Positions 1-12,200 of a DNA stretch of 64,000 bases are shown here, piece after piece (the stretch's first letter is position 1; every line of letters starts with the position of its first letter). The stretch covers positions 1 through 64,000 of the forward strand of contig JAPTJF010000049.1 in the NCBI GenBank assembly GCA_029339195.1, in the 5' to 3' direction. Origin of the DNA: Micractinium sp. NFX-FRZ (lineage: Eukaryota; Chlorophyta; Trebouxiophyceae; Chlorellales; Chlorellaceae). The translations under genes were made by a program, and so were the position numbers. Under the pieces are notes generated by a model. The model ran no database searches and had not been told where the DNA came from. It saw nothing but the letters and a program-made list of their open reading frames with translations.

Positions 1-284
1 GCAAGGGGGAGAATGCAACGCACTCGGTGGTGAATGCAACACGCTTGATGTGGGCGTGGTGGCAAAAGCAGTGCACTGGCGACATGCTCATCACTGGGAC
101 GCGATCAAGTACTGCGATGCCGTGGAGCTGATTGGTGCATCAGCCGCGCTGTGAAAGTCTGAAGGAGGAAGAAATATACTAAATTTTTCAGTGCCTCTGT
201 GCTAGGGAGCACACTGCAGGCTTTCCGGCACTAGCAGAGGCCGAAATCGTGTAGTTTGGTGCAGCTCCAGCCTGGGGCAAGCTG
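1..284. other. 3' flank of RLK-A
   Basis: Downstream sequence of RLK-A with an AT-rich patch near 173-190. No TTACA (UGUAA on the minus strand) and no recognisable gene. Confidence 0.5.
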
Positions 285-3200
285 TCAGCTGGGCAGGGCG
301 CTCCCCGACTCCATGCTGGCCAGGGAGGAGGGGACGTCCATCATCTGCTGCAGGCGGGCCACCACCACTGCAAAGTTGGGGCGACTGCGCGGGTTTTGGG
401 CCCAGCAGTCCCTGCATAGCAGCGCACGTGAGGGTACCGGTAGATGGAGGAGTCAAGAAGAGAGGTGCGTGTGTGTGCGGCCACGATGCCGGGCATATCA
501 ATGTGGTTGAGAGACATACGCACATCAGGCCAGGAGCACCACACCAGGCCGCACAGGCCTCTTCAGAGGAATGAGCCCACCTCATCAGCTGGACATATGC
601 ATCCAGCCCAGTGAATGCCGCGGTGTCGGGTCCGGGCAGCGCGTCGCGGGACGGCACGTGCGGTCGCTGGCCGTCCAGCACGGTGCGCCGGATCTGCGGG
701 CGCGCAGGTCAGAAGTCAGCGCGTACGGCATTGGTTTTCCTTCCTTTCTTCGCATGCACCCTCACCAAATTGGCATGGCATGCTTGTGGGCGGCGCCTCA
801 GCCCTGTTGGTCGAGTGGCTGCGGCAGCACAAGCCACCTCTCATTACCCGCCCCCCCCGCCAGCCCCCCCCCCAAGCCCCCCCCACCTGGTACGGGTGCA
901 TGTTGCGCCAGGGCAGCTGCCACGTCAGCATCTCCAGCATCACCAGGCCAAATGCGTACACATCGCTGGCCCGCGTGGCGCGCTGGCCGTTGAGCACCTC
1001 TGGGGCCAGCCAGATTGGGTTGGTGGCCCCCTCCTCGCTGGCGCCCTCGGTGGCGCCCTGGTGCCGCATGATCTCGCTCAGGTTGAAGTCGCACACCTGC
1101 GGGGGGCAGTGGGGGAGGCATGGGGAACCAAACAAACAATGCATGTCAAACAGCCAGGATTTTCGTTCAGGGTGAAGCTGCGCAGGGAAAGGCCGCACGC
1201 AGGGGCGGTGCAGGGCGTCTCTGATGTGGTGAAAGTGTGCCCCTTAGTCTCATGCAAACTGAGGGTGCACACCGGAAGCCAGATGGGGAGACACATAGGT
1301 TGGGGAACGGAGTTGCGAAGTAAAGAGCAGGCACACAAGGGGAGGTGTGAGGAGGGCCAAAGATGGGGCCAGCTTGAGGGGCGCCAAGCATGCTTGGGTG
1401 GTGCAGCATCAGCCCTAGCAGCACCCGTGACCGCAGCAGCAGCGGCGGCAGCACCACCACCACCACCGGCACCACTGCTGTGCGTTTAGTCCAGCTGCGC
1501 ACCTTGACGTTCCACGAGCGATCGATGAGCTGCAGGCCAGGTGGGCGGGAGACGAAGGGGGAGAGGCATGAACTCACAGCGCAGCCATCGGCAGTGTGCA
1601 CAGCACACACAGCAGGCACGCCACCACGCAAGCACTGCATGCCAGCAGCAGCAGGCCAGTCCAGGGCTGGGCTGCCACCCACCCACACCCACCAGGTTGG
1701 GTGACTTGACGTCGTGGTGGATGATGGGCGGCTGCCGCATGTGCAGGTACAGCAGGCCTGCAGCGGACGACATGGGGCGACAAAGAGGGTGGGGTGGCTG
1801 GTGACGCACTGCCGGGCGGGCCCACACACACACCTGCCCTCCCCCACCCCTCCTAACGTAGTACAGTCGCTGCTGCTCTTGAACACTCTCGAACAAAGTT
1901 TAAATCTCGCGAAGAAACGTTCGACTCCAGACAGGCAGCCCCATCCCCGCTGCCCCCACCCACCGCGGGCGGCGTCAAATGCCATGCTGAGCCGCAGGCT
2001 CCAGGTCAGCTCTGCCGCGGACTCTGGGTCACGCGACGCCTGGCGCAGCACGTCGTACAAGCTTCCCCTGGAGCAGTACTCTGCAACACAGAGGGGCGCA
2101 TGGGTGCGACAGCAGCAGGTGTCGGGTGCAGGCGCAGGCACACGAGGCGGGGAGTGGCGGCGCAGCAGCGCGGCGGCGAGGGGCATTGACGCGCTGCTGC
2201 CTCTGCGACGGCGCTGCCTTCTTTTTTAGGTTTCACCTGTCAGGATGCAGGGCGGCAGGGTGCAGAGGCCCATGAAGGACACGACGTTGGGGTGGCCTGC
2301 GGGTGGTGATGACGTGGGACAGGGATTCAAGCAGGGTGTCAGAGCCCTGGGGGCGGCGACAGGCACCGGCACCCAGCAGCCCAGCCAATCAGAGCTTTGT
2401 TTACCCCTCAAATATGTCCTCCAACCATGGCATTCGGACAGCTACAGCGCCTAGACGTAACGCTTCCAATTGCAAGACAGTAGAAGCAGCTTTGAATAAG
2501 CAGTAGGGGTCCCGTCCACTGCCCCACTGTGCCCCTCCGGCCCTACTCTCCCCGCCCATGCCCCCGCCCCCCCGCTGGCCGCTCACGCATGCGGCTCATC
2601 ACCACCGCCTCCTCCTGCAGCTGCTTGGTGATTTCCTCGGGCAGCTCCAGGTCCTGGTGGGGCTCGGAGCCGTCTGCAGGCAGTCAAAGGGACAGAGGGG
2701 CAGGATGAATAGACGGCCAGGTCCTGGTTGGGCCTCAGAGCCGTCTGTTGGGGTGGGAGGGGGAGGAATGCAACGCAACAGCTTGTGTGGGGATGAGCCT
2801 TGGTGTTCTTGGTGGTGCGCCTCGGCAGCTCCACATCCCTGGTTGGGCGCGCACACCCACCTGCAGGCACAGCACAGGTGGCAAGCATTCCTGCGCATGT
2901 GACCACAAGCTGCAGGCTGCTGAAAGTGCCGGGCTTGCTGGCATGCACTCTGTGGTGACGTCCAAAGGCATGACTAAAGCCGCACCTGCGTTGATGAGCA
3001 CCTTGACGGCCACCTGCAGGCAGCAGGAAAGGGTGGTGACGTGTCAGCGGGGAAGGAGGCAGCACAGGATCAGAGCACCGGAGGGGTAACGAGGTGGCAC
3101 GGCACAGGCAGCAGCTGGCCGGGGTTCCCAGTTCAAGCAGGCTTGCCGGGTGCAGGTCCGTCACCGTGTGCCGCCCAGCTGGCCTATGGGCAGCGCTGCC

Positions 3201-6200
3201 GCCAGCAGTGGATGCTCACCGGCGTGGCGTTCCAGTGCCCCAAGTACACGCGGCCGTAGCTGCAGCGGTGCAGATAGATGGTGGGAAAGGAGGAAGGCTG
3301 CTGAGTGCAAAGCAACGAGGTGGGGCCGGCAGCGACACGATGCGCTGGCTGCGCTGCCGATTGCGTGCCGTCCGCTTCACTCTGCTGGCGAAACTTGTGA
3401 CCGCAGCTGTGCCCCAGCCCCCAGCCTGGCATGGTCTGGCATCCCACCCATCCTAATTGGCCCCCACTTACCCACCCACCCACAACACACCCACACGCAC
3501 CTGCCCTTGCCGATCAAGCGCTCCAGTTGAATGGCGTCCCAAGACACCGCCCACTGCCGCACCTCCTCTGCAGACAGGAGCGTCACAGGTGGGGGCGCTG
3601 GGCATGCGTGCGGGCTTTTCCCATGCTTGGGTCGCCTCACTCGGGCATCAGGCAGGGCCAGGCAGGAAGCGGCAGCAGGCCATGAGCCTGCCGCCCCTCA
3701 GGCACGGCACAGCACAGCACAGCACAGCACAGCACAGCACTCTGTAAGTAACCCACTCACCTGGCAGAGACCCAGCAGACGCGCTGCTCTTGGCGGCAGT
3801 GGAGGAGGTGGAGGCCAGGGTGCTGCGGCGTTGCTGGAGGGTGGCCAGGCGGGTGGAGATGAAGGAGAGGACGGGGTCGCTCTCCAGGGAGCGCATGCTG
3901 CGGGGGGACAGAGTACAGGGGGAGGCCAGGCAGGCGGGGTAAGGGCCGCGCACAGGGAGTGCCTGATGCACAGGGATAGCGGGTGGGGACGGAATTGGGG
4001 GACAGCGGCCAAGGCGGGGCCAGGGCCACGCTGCACGGGGAGAGAAGGAGGTGAGAAGGAGGTGGGGGTGGGGGGTGGGGGCAGCAGTAGTGGAGCTGCC
4101 GGGCGGCCAAGGGGGGCAAGGTGGGGATGATGGTGAGAGCAGGGTGGTGCTGTCCAGCGAGAATGTGGTGGTGTTGTGGCTAAGGGTGGCAGGCGGGGAA
4201 GTTTAGGCAGGGCAGGTATAGGGGGGTGGGAGCAGTGGGCCTGGAGGTGGTGGGCAGTGGAGGTGCGGGGGAGCCGGGCGCTGGATGCTGGGCGCGGGGC
4301 ACGACGGGGCGGATACAATGCAGCAAACATTTGCGATCCTTGCTCGCCCCTCTCCTCGGCATGCAATACACGCGCCTGCCCACTCCCATCCCTGGCCGCG
4401 CACGCTGCACACCTGATGGTTTGGGGGGTGGGCGCAGAGGGTGAGGTGGTGGTCGCGCCAAGGGCGCCGTGGTCGCCGCGCGCTGCGCCCGCTGTGGTGA
4501 TGTAGCTGTATGGCAGGATGCTTTCCACGGTGCCATCCGTGCTGGCGGGCAGCAGGGAGAGGGCATTGGGGTCTGCCGTTGGCACGAGTTTTGACATGTT
4601 CAGGTCGTCATCGTCGTGCTGCTTGCTGTCGTAAGGTGAAGAGCCGCTGCCGGTGGTTGCCAGCACCGGGCCGGGGCCCCACTCTGGCTCTTTGCCATCT
4701 TTGGTGCGGCGGCGCAGCCAGCCCTTGCGGGGGCGCAGCGCAAGGAAGGCGAGCACGGACAGCACGACTGCAGGGACAGAGGGTGGTGGAATGCGGCGGC
4801 AGAGGGTGGCAGTGGGTGGTGCTTAGCAGGTAGCAGGCATTGGCAACTGGGGGCACCCGCATAGCTACAAGCGCTGGCGTTTGCAACGGCGACTATGCCG
4901 GCGCTGCGAGTGCGCAATTGCACGTCCCTACAACACCCCTGTGTTGGCTGTACTAATGCACAGGCCAGGGGCGGCAGAGTACTGCCACCCTCTACACCGC
5001 GCACCTACGCCGCCCACGACGCCGCCCACAACGGCTCCCACGGGAACGGAAGAGCCAGAGTCGGTACTTGCCACGGGTGGCGGTGCAACGGGTGGCGGCG
5101 GGCTTGAGGGCGGCCTGCATGGGGTGCAGCAGAGGCAGGGCAGGCTTCAGCGCGCACTGAGTGAGTGGGCGTGTGCCAGGCTGGCTGGCCAAATGCAGCC
5201 GCTGCCCTGCCCCTTGGTGATGGTTGTGCGCTGACCGGCCCCACTGTGGTTGATGTCTCACAGCACAGCTGCCCACGCCTTGTGCTGCTTACGTTGGCGG
5301 TCCTGTGCAGACGATCTGCCCCTTGCTGCAGTTGGTGGGTATGGGGAAAGCCGGGTCTGGGGGCACCTCCGGGTCGCCGCACACCTGCAGGCAGCGGCAT
5401 GGGTTGCGCATGTGGGCCAGGTGGGGCAGGTCAGGTCTGAGGGGCGGAGTGCGGCGGCAGCAGTGGCACACTGTGTGGCGTGGCACGACGCACGGGAGAT
5501 GCGGCGACCCTGCTGCCTGGTGCCTTTTCCGCAGATGCTGTCACGGCTGGCTGCAAGTGTGCAAGCAACAGAGGTGCAGAGACCAAGAGGTGTGCGGGCA
5601 GCAGGGGTGCAGCTCACCGCTGTCTGGAGCAGGGTGGGAACCTTCCCACACAGCTGCGGGTTGCCGTCGAGCGCGCTGCATGGGTACAGGCGCGGGGGGA
5701 TTGGGCGACGTTTGTTTCAGCATTGCCAAGGCAAGACCACCACAGCAGCATGCCTCAAGCCCTCGTCCAGTCCTTCCTACATCCACCCATAGCTAGGCAA
5801 ACAACACAGTGCATGCGCCCGCCCTCCTGCGTGCTCTCACAGTGTGTTGAGCTCAGGGAAGGCGCTGGAAGTGTCCCAAGCAGCGGGGAAGGCGCCTGCA
5901 CGGCGATGAAAGGAAGCACCCGGTACACCCGTCAGCACAGAATGGCTAGCGAGGCTTCAGGTGGCAGGCTGCGTAAGGACTGAACAAAACTGAAGCACCT
6001 CGCAGCCAGCAGCAGCAGCAGCACCAGCTGCAGTGTTGGAGGCACCACCACAGAGGGGTCAGGTGCCATGCAGGGGAGCCTACCGCTCAGCCGATTGTTG
6101 CGCAGCTCCAGTGTGGTCATCTTTGTGAATGAACCGTTGTTGGCCCAGGATGCAGGGAGGAAGCCTGCAGTGCGGGCAGACAGCATGGGGCGGCTGGCTC

Positions 6201-9200
6201 AGAGCAGCAGGCGGCGTGCTGGGTCGGCCCACAGCAGCAGGCAGCGTGCTTGCTTCACCCAGCAGCGTGGCAGGCAGCGGCTGGGGGGTGGGCAGGCGCA
6301 GGGCTCACCGTTCAGCTGGTTGTTGTTGAGCTCGCTGCAGAGGTTGTTATCAGGGGAAAGGGGGGAGGTCAGTTTGACAGGAGACGACACGAGTACAGCG
6401 TAAAGCGAAGAGAGACACGCAGGCAGCAGGCATGCAAGTGTGCATGTCCTGTGTTGCTGTCTGCCGGTGGCCGAAGGGCAGGGGAGGCAGGTGGCAGGCA
6501 GCGCTGGGTGGGGCTGCAACGAGCTCACATGACCTCCAGGGATGTGAACGACAGGTTGCCGTTACTCCAGCTGTCGGGCAGAGGGCCTGCAGCAGCAGGG
6601 CATGGCACGTGCGTGGGTGAATGTGCCTGTTCTTAGCAACACATCAGTACTGGTTGGAGGCCTGTGGTAGCATGTTGGGGCCCTTGTTGTTTCCAGAAGC
6701 CAAACAGCCTGTCAGCCCCAACAGCGGTCAGCACTTCGAGAAAGCAAACAGATGTCCCATGCAGGGGACCAAGCAGCAGCAAACGAATCCTGATTACAAC
6801 AAAACAAGACATGTGACATCATCTGGCAGGCAGCACGCACCGGTGAGCTGGTTGTTGTTGAGGGAACTGCACAACAGGAGCAGGAGGGCGTGGGTTGGTT
6901 GGGGCAGGTGCAGGTGGTGGCGGCGTGTGACATTCCGCACACTCTTGACGACAAGCGGTCAGGCAAGGCGGGGGGGTGGCTTACATCTGGTAGAGGATGG
7001 GGAAGGAGGCGGCGTCACCCCATGAGGGCGGCAGCGTGCCTGCATGTGGTGCAGCGGAGCAAGCAAGCTGTGTCAGTGGATGCATTTGGTCCTCCCAAAG
7101 GTTAAACGCTTTCAGCCTTGCACATGGCTGAAATGCCATACGGCAAGCAGCAGCACCACGCACCCGTCAGCTTCTTCTGGTTGTTCAGGTACCTGCGGCA
7201 GGGGGGCGAGTGAGGATGCAAAGGGGGGCGGGTGTCAATACACAGCAGCGGTTGAGGCCAGCCGCAGGACAGTGGCCGGGCATGCGCCCCCAGCTGCGGT
7301 GCAGCGGCAAGGCACACTCACAGCTCGACCAGGCGGGGGAAGCTGCCATTGCGGCCCCATGTAGTGGGAAGGGTGCCTGCAGCCAACGGCGGGTTGTGGG
7401 AGACAGGTTTTAAAGCATGGCACCTAAACACACACAAGAAGCAGCAGGCAGCGCCTGGGTCGAAGGTCTCGACCGCCTGCCAGCTGTGCAGGCTTCGTGC
7501 TGCCCCAGAGGTGCGGGGACAAGGGCGTGAGCCCGGCAGCAGTGGCTGGCCGCTGCGAACGTGACGCCATTGCTTTGTCGGAGCACACACACACACACAC
7601 ACAGGCGGTGCACACGCAGGCACTGTGCGCTGCACACACGCGGACTGCACACGCAGGCGCAGCAAGCAGCCGCCCACCCACCAGACAGGGAGTTGTTCCC
7701 CAGGTCTCTGCACAAAGAAGGCAAAAAGGAGAGGGGACACGGGTGGCAGTTCAGTCGGAGCTGTCGGGTGGCTTGGGCAGAGCACATGGGCTTTGCTGCC
7801 GTCAGCCCCCGACACGGAGGGCCCCGCACAAACTGCCAGCCAGGCCCACACTCGACTCAAACTTTCTGTCACACACGGGCAGCCCATTGAGAGCGCTGCC
7901 CCCGCTGCCAGCAACACAAAGGCAGCCCGACACTTTGCAGGCAGTCCAGGCAGGCAGTACCAAACACTTGTGTGACAAGCAGGAATTCAGCCCGACTCTC
8001 ACACACACACAAACACACACACATGCAGGTGGCCACCCACAAACCACCCACAAGTGCTGCTCGGGCCCGCTCACAGTATTTTCAAGAACTTGAAGGCTCC
8101 AGTGGTGCCCCACTCCACGGGCAGTGGGCCCGACAGGGCGTTGGACCTCAAATAAATGCTCTCCAGAGCCAGCAGGGGGGCGGAAGCATTGGTGCTGGCG
8201 GCGCCCCACTGCTTGGGCAGCGTGCCGTTCAGGTTGTTGCGCTCCAGCCGCCTGCAGGGGAGGGAGCGGGGTTGTGGAATGCCAGGTGGCAAACTCACAA
8301 TGGGTGAGAAAACAGGGTCCGAGCAGGGTCAGGCACAGGGGGCAGGAGAAGGGGCAAGTTTCTGGTGAATCTCGAGGGCAGCTGAAGGTGCAAGCGCAGG
8401 GGCCTGAGTACATGCTACTGGGCTGCGCTGATGGCGAGGAGGGCGGGCAAGGCTTGATACGCGGAAGGCGTAGAGCAAGGGCGGGTGCTGCTGTCAGGCT
8501 CAGGCACCGCACACAGCGGTGCTGCCGCTCACTCACAGGGTCTGCAGGACTTGGAATGCCCCTGGCAGACCCCAGCTTTCCGGCAGCGGCCCTGCAGGGG
8601 CAAAGAAGAAACATGTATCCTTTACGGGGAAAATTCTCCCTGCAGGGGGAGACCTGAGAAGACAGTTTGGGAAGTCGTGCTTACTGCACATTCGCTGTCT
8701 GCGGCTAGGTTCACCAACGCTGCCTGCTGTTGCTGCTGCAGGCGGCGGCTCCGCTGCTGCCGGGTTTGTCCGGACCATCCAAGGCAGGCGAAACGCCCCT
8801 CCGCTGTTCGCTTCCCCTTCGCTGCCCCGAGCTCGCTTACCGCTGAGGTTGTTGTGGTCCAAGTCCCTGCAGCAAGGGGCGGCAGCATGCATGACACGCT
8901 CAGTGTGTCCCTCAGTTGCTAGCTCCCGCACCCAACGGTTGCATTGTCTGTCTGTTCAAGCACCGCGCACACGCCGTTGCCTGGCTGCCCCCCCCAACTC
9001 ACAGATCAGTGAGGTTTTGGAATGTTGTGCTGCTGCCCCAAGCCGCCGGAAGAGTGCCTGCACAGGGACACAACAGGGGGGCCACAATCGATCAAAGAGA
9101 ACTGGGGCAGAGGGCCTGGCAGAGGGCCACACTGAGGGCATGACCGCGAGGCCACAGGCTGCCAGCCAAGAAACAGGCGGGGGAAGTGATGGGGCAGGGC

Positions 9201-12200
9201 AGCGGGCAGGCCACGGGCCCTGTTGGAAAGCGAGCACAGCAGCAGGAAGGTAGGGCAGGAGGGCAGCAGACAGGTAGGTGGGCAGGAAGACAGGCAGGCA
9301 GGCAGACAGGCGGGTGGGCGAGCGGGCAGGCAGGCAGGCAGGCAGGCAGGGCAGGTGGGCAGGCGGGCAGGTGGGCAGACGAGCAGGCAGGCAAGCAGGC
9401 CAGGTGGGCGGGCAGGCGGGCAGGCCGCTCACCCGAGAAATTTTGGTTGTACAGCTTGAGCTCTTGCAGGGTGCTGCAGGGGTGGTGGGCGGGTGCAGAA
9501 CAAGGTGAAGGTTACAACCCATGGGCGTAGGGTTGAGGAAGCCAACAGGACACCTAGCCAAGGCGTCCAGTCAGCTCGCCTCTGCGTGCCCCGGTCCCCA
9601 GGCACGCACGCCCACCTTATCCTGCCCCTGCCAACTCAGGCGGCGGTGTGCTCCGGCAGGCGTGACCGAGCAGCGCTTGGCCGCTAGGCGGCCAAGCCCA
9701 CGTGCCTGCTCCCCTGCTTTCAAGCAAACCTCTCAGGTGCAGCAACCCAACCCTCCCCACCTGATGCCTGCCAGCTCAGCAGGCAGCGTGCCCTGGGCGC
9801 GCACGGTGCAGGGCGGCCCCGTCTCCAGGATGAACGGCGGGTCCTCATACTCCAGAGCCACCTCACCGGCATAGTCGGCTTTCGTGTAGTTGCAGCTCAA
9901 GTCACTGCGGGGGTGACAGTTGGGGTGTGCACTTGGGTTAAGCAAGCCGAGAGTGCTCGCAATGCGTAGTGCTGCATCTGGGGGCAGGAGTAAGTGCGTC
10001 GTTCCGGCCGGGCCACAGGTGCGAGCGCAGGGGCGGGAGCAGGTGCAGGCGCTGGGGCGGGACGGGGTGTGCGTGAGCAAGGAGTTGTGGGCACAGTGGA
10101 TACAGAGGCAGCATGTGTGTGCAACCGTGCAGGGGAAAGCTCGCCGTGTCAGCACGGCTTGCTCATCAAACCAAGTGTGTGGCGGGGCATTTTGATATCC
10201 CAAGGACAGACAAGAGCAGCGCTTCCAATTGGCACACTCACACTGCCAGCACGGCTTTGTTATCTGAGCAGGTGATCCCCGTCCAGTTGCAGACGGGGGT
10301 GGCCGCATCCCAGCCCATGAGGTTTATGGCGCGGCTGTACTGCTCCCAGTTGCTGATCGAAGCCTTTAGGCTCAGCAGCTTGTCCACTGCAGGGGCACAC
10401 AGGGCAAGAAGTACCGGTTTTTGGGGTTGACGGTTATTGAGCACTGAGAGGGGTGCACGGGAGGGGTGCACTAAGCACAGAGGCGTGCAATTGGCAGCCA
10501 CATAGTCAGTCTATCAATCATCGAGGCAAAGAGCACCGGCACCCTTGGCAGGGTGTGAGGCTGTGGCAAGCAACAGCGGTGCATGCTGCCCAGCAGGCTG
10601 GATTGCACCCCATGTGGCCCACGCGCACCGTCTGAGGCTGGGGCGGCGGGGAATGTGGACACGCAGGCGCTCAGGATGAGGCCGGCACAGTCGGAGCCGC
10701 TGGGTGCAGGCGCCTCGCATACCTGCAGGGGGCCAGGCATGCACCGGCATGAGGGCAGCCTTCTTTCTTCTGGTTGGGCCCCCACACCCAGGTGGGGCAA
10801 GGCATGCCAAGGCGGGGCACGGCACATCAGCTCCACCCAGCCGTCCTGGCAGAACGTGCCGCGTTTCTGGCACCCCAGCGCCTCCTGCCGCCTCTTGCTT
10901 GCTGCCCCTCACTGACAAGACAGTTCAGTGCCTGCCATCCGGTCCACCCGCTCACCGCTGGGTACAGCTTGGGGGGCACATCGCCACACAGCGCCTCGTT
11001 TTCATCAACGTTGCTGCAAGGGGCAGAGCAGGGGCGGGGGGTGTACAGTATGTGCTGTTGGTGGGGAAGTGCTGTCATCGGCCGCGCTGCTGCAGGCGAT
11101 AGGAGGGGTGCACGGGCAAGGGGACTTCAGAGGGGATGCATGCTGGGTTCCAAAAGGACACACACAAGCAACGGGCTTAGCCAGGGGGCGGAGGCAAAGG
11201 AATCTGGAGGGCAGCTGGCGGGCCTGCCAAGCCGGCACGAAGGGTCAAGTGGCTGCACACGCGCAGGCATTCTCCAGCTTGCACGCGCAGCGCAGGCACG
11301 CAGGTTGAAGGCGAAGTTAATGTGCGCGAGCTACAGACCCCCGACACCTCGACTTAATAAGCTTCTGCACTCACAGGCCTTCTAGGCTGGGGAAGGAGGC
11401 GTTGGTGGCCCATGCCTGTGGGAGCGAGCCTGCAGGGCACAGGGCACAGGCAAGGCACAGTGAAGGCGAGCACAATGAGCAGTTGAGGTGGAGTGCAGGG
11501 CCGGGGGAGCGTTGCGCGCCTGGCCAGCGAGCGTGCATGCAGAGTCCAGCTGTGCACCCACCGCTGAGCTGGTTGCTGTCCAGGCCCAGGACCTTCAGCT
11601 TCTGGTAGCCGCCACGTGTGCCCCAGGCATCAGGCAGGGGACCTGTGAGCTGGTTGATGGACAACTCCCTGCAGGCGAGGGCAGCGGCAGCGGCAGCAGA
11701 CGGAGGAGAGGGCAAACGGGCCCGCTTGTCACACATGTGCCACAGCATGCATAGAAAAGAAGCACAGCATGCGTGGCGCGGTGCATGCGCTGAGCAGCCG
11801 GCAGCCAGCAGCCAGCAGGTGCAGCCGGCAACTGGCTGGGTCGCTCACAGGCGCTCGAGGGCAGGGAAGGCGGTGGCGTTGGCCCAGTCGAGCGGCAGTG
11901 AGCCGGACAGTTGGTTGTTGGCCAGGATCCTGCAACAGCAGGCGCAGCCCGCGGATTGTCGTGAGAATCAGGCACAGCCCGCAGAGCATCAGGTACGCAG
12001 GCTGGCCTAGAGATTTACCAGCAGCACAGAGCCATGATGGTTAGCACGGGTGGCTGCGTTGAGCTGGCCCACCCCCAGCCGGCAGGCTCCTTTGTGCGGC
12101 CGGGCTTTCAAGGCGGCTTAAAGATGGAGCTCTCCGGGTGGCACTCACTGCCACTACTAGATCAGACTCCCAACCCGCACAGTGGCAGCTCACAGTTCTG

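Noticed and set aside
611..1489. 292-codon plus-strand open frame in the left arm
   Set aside because: Antisense to RLK-A kinase exons; low-complexity proline and alanine runs come from intron tracts.
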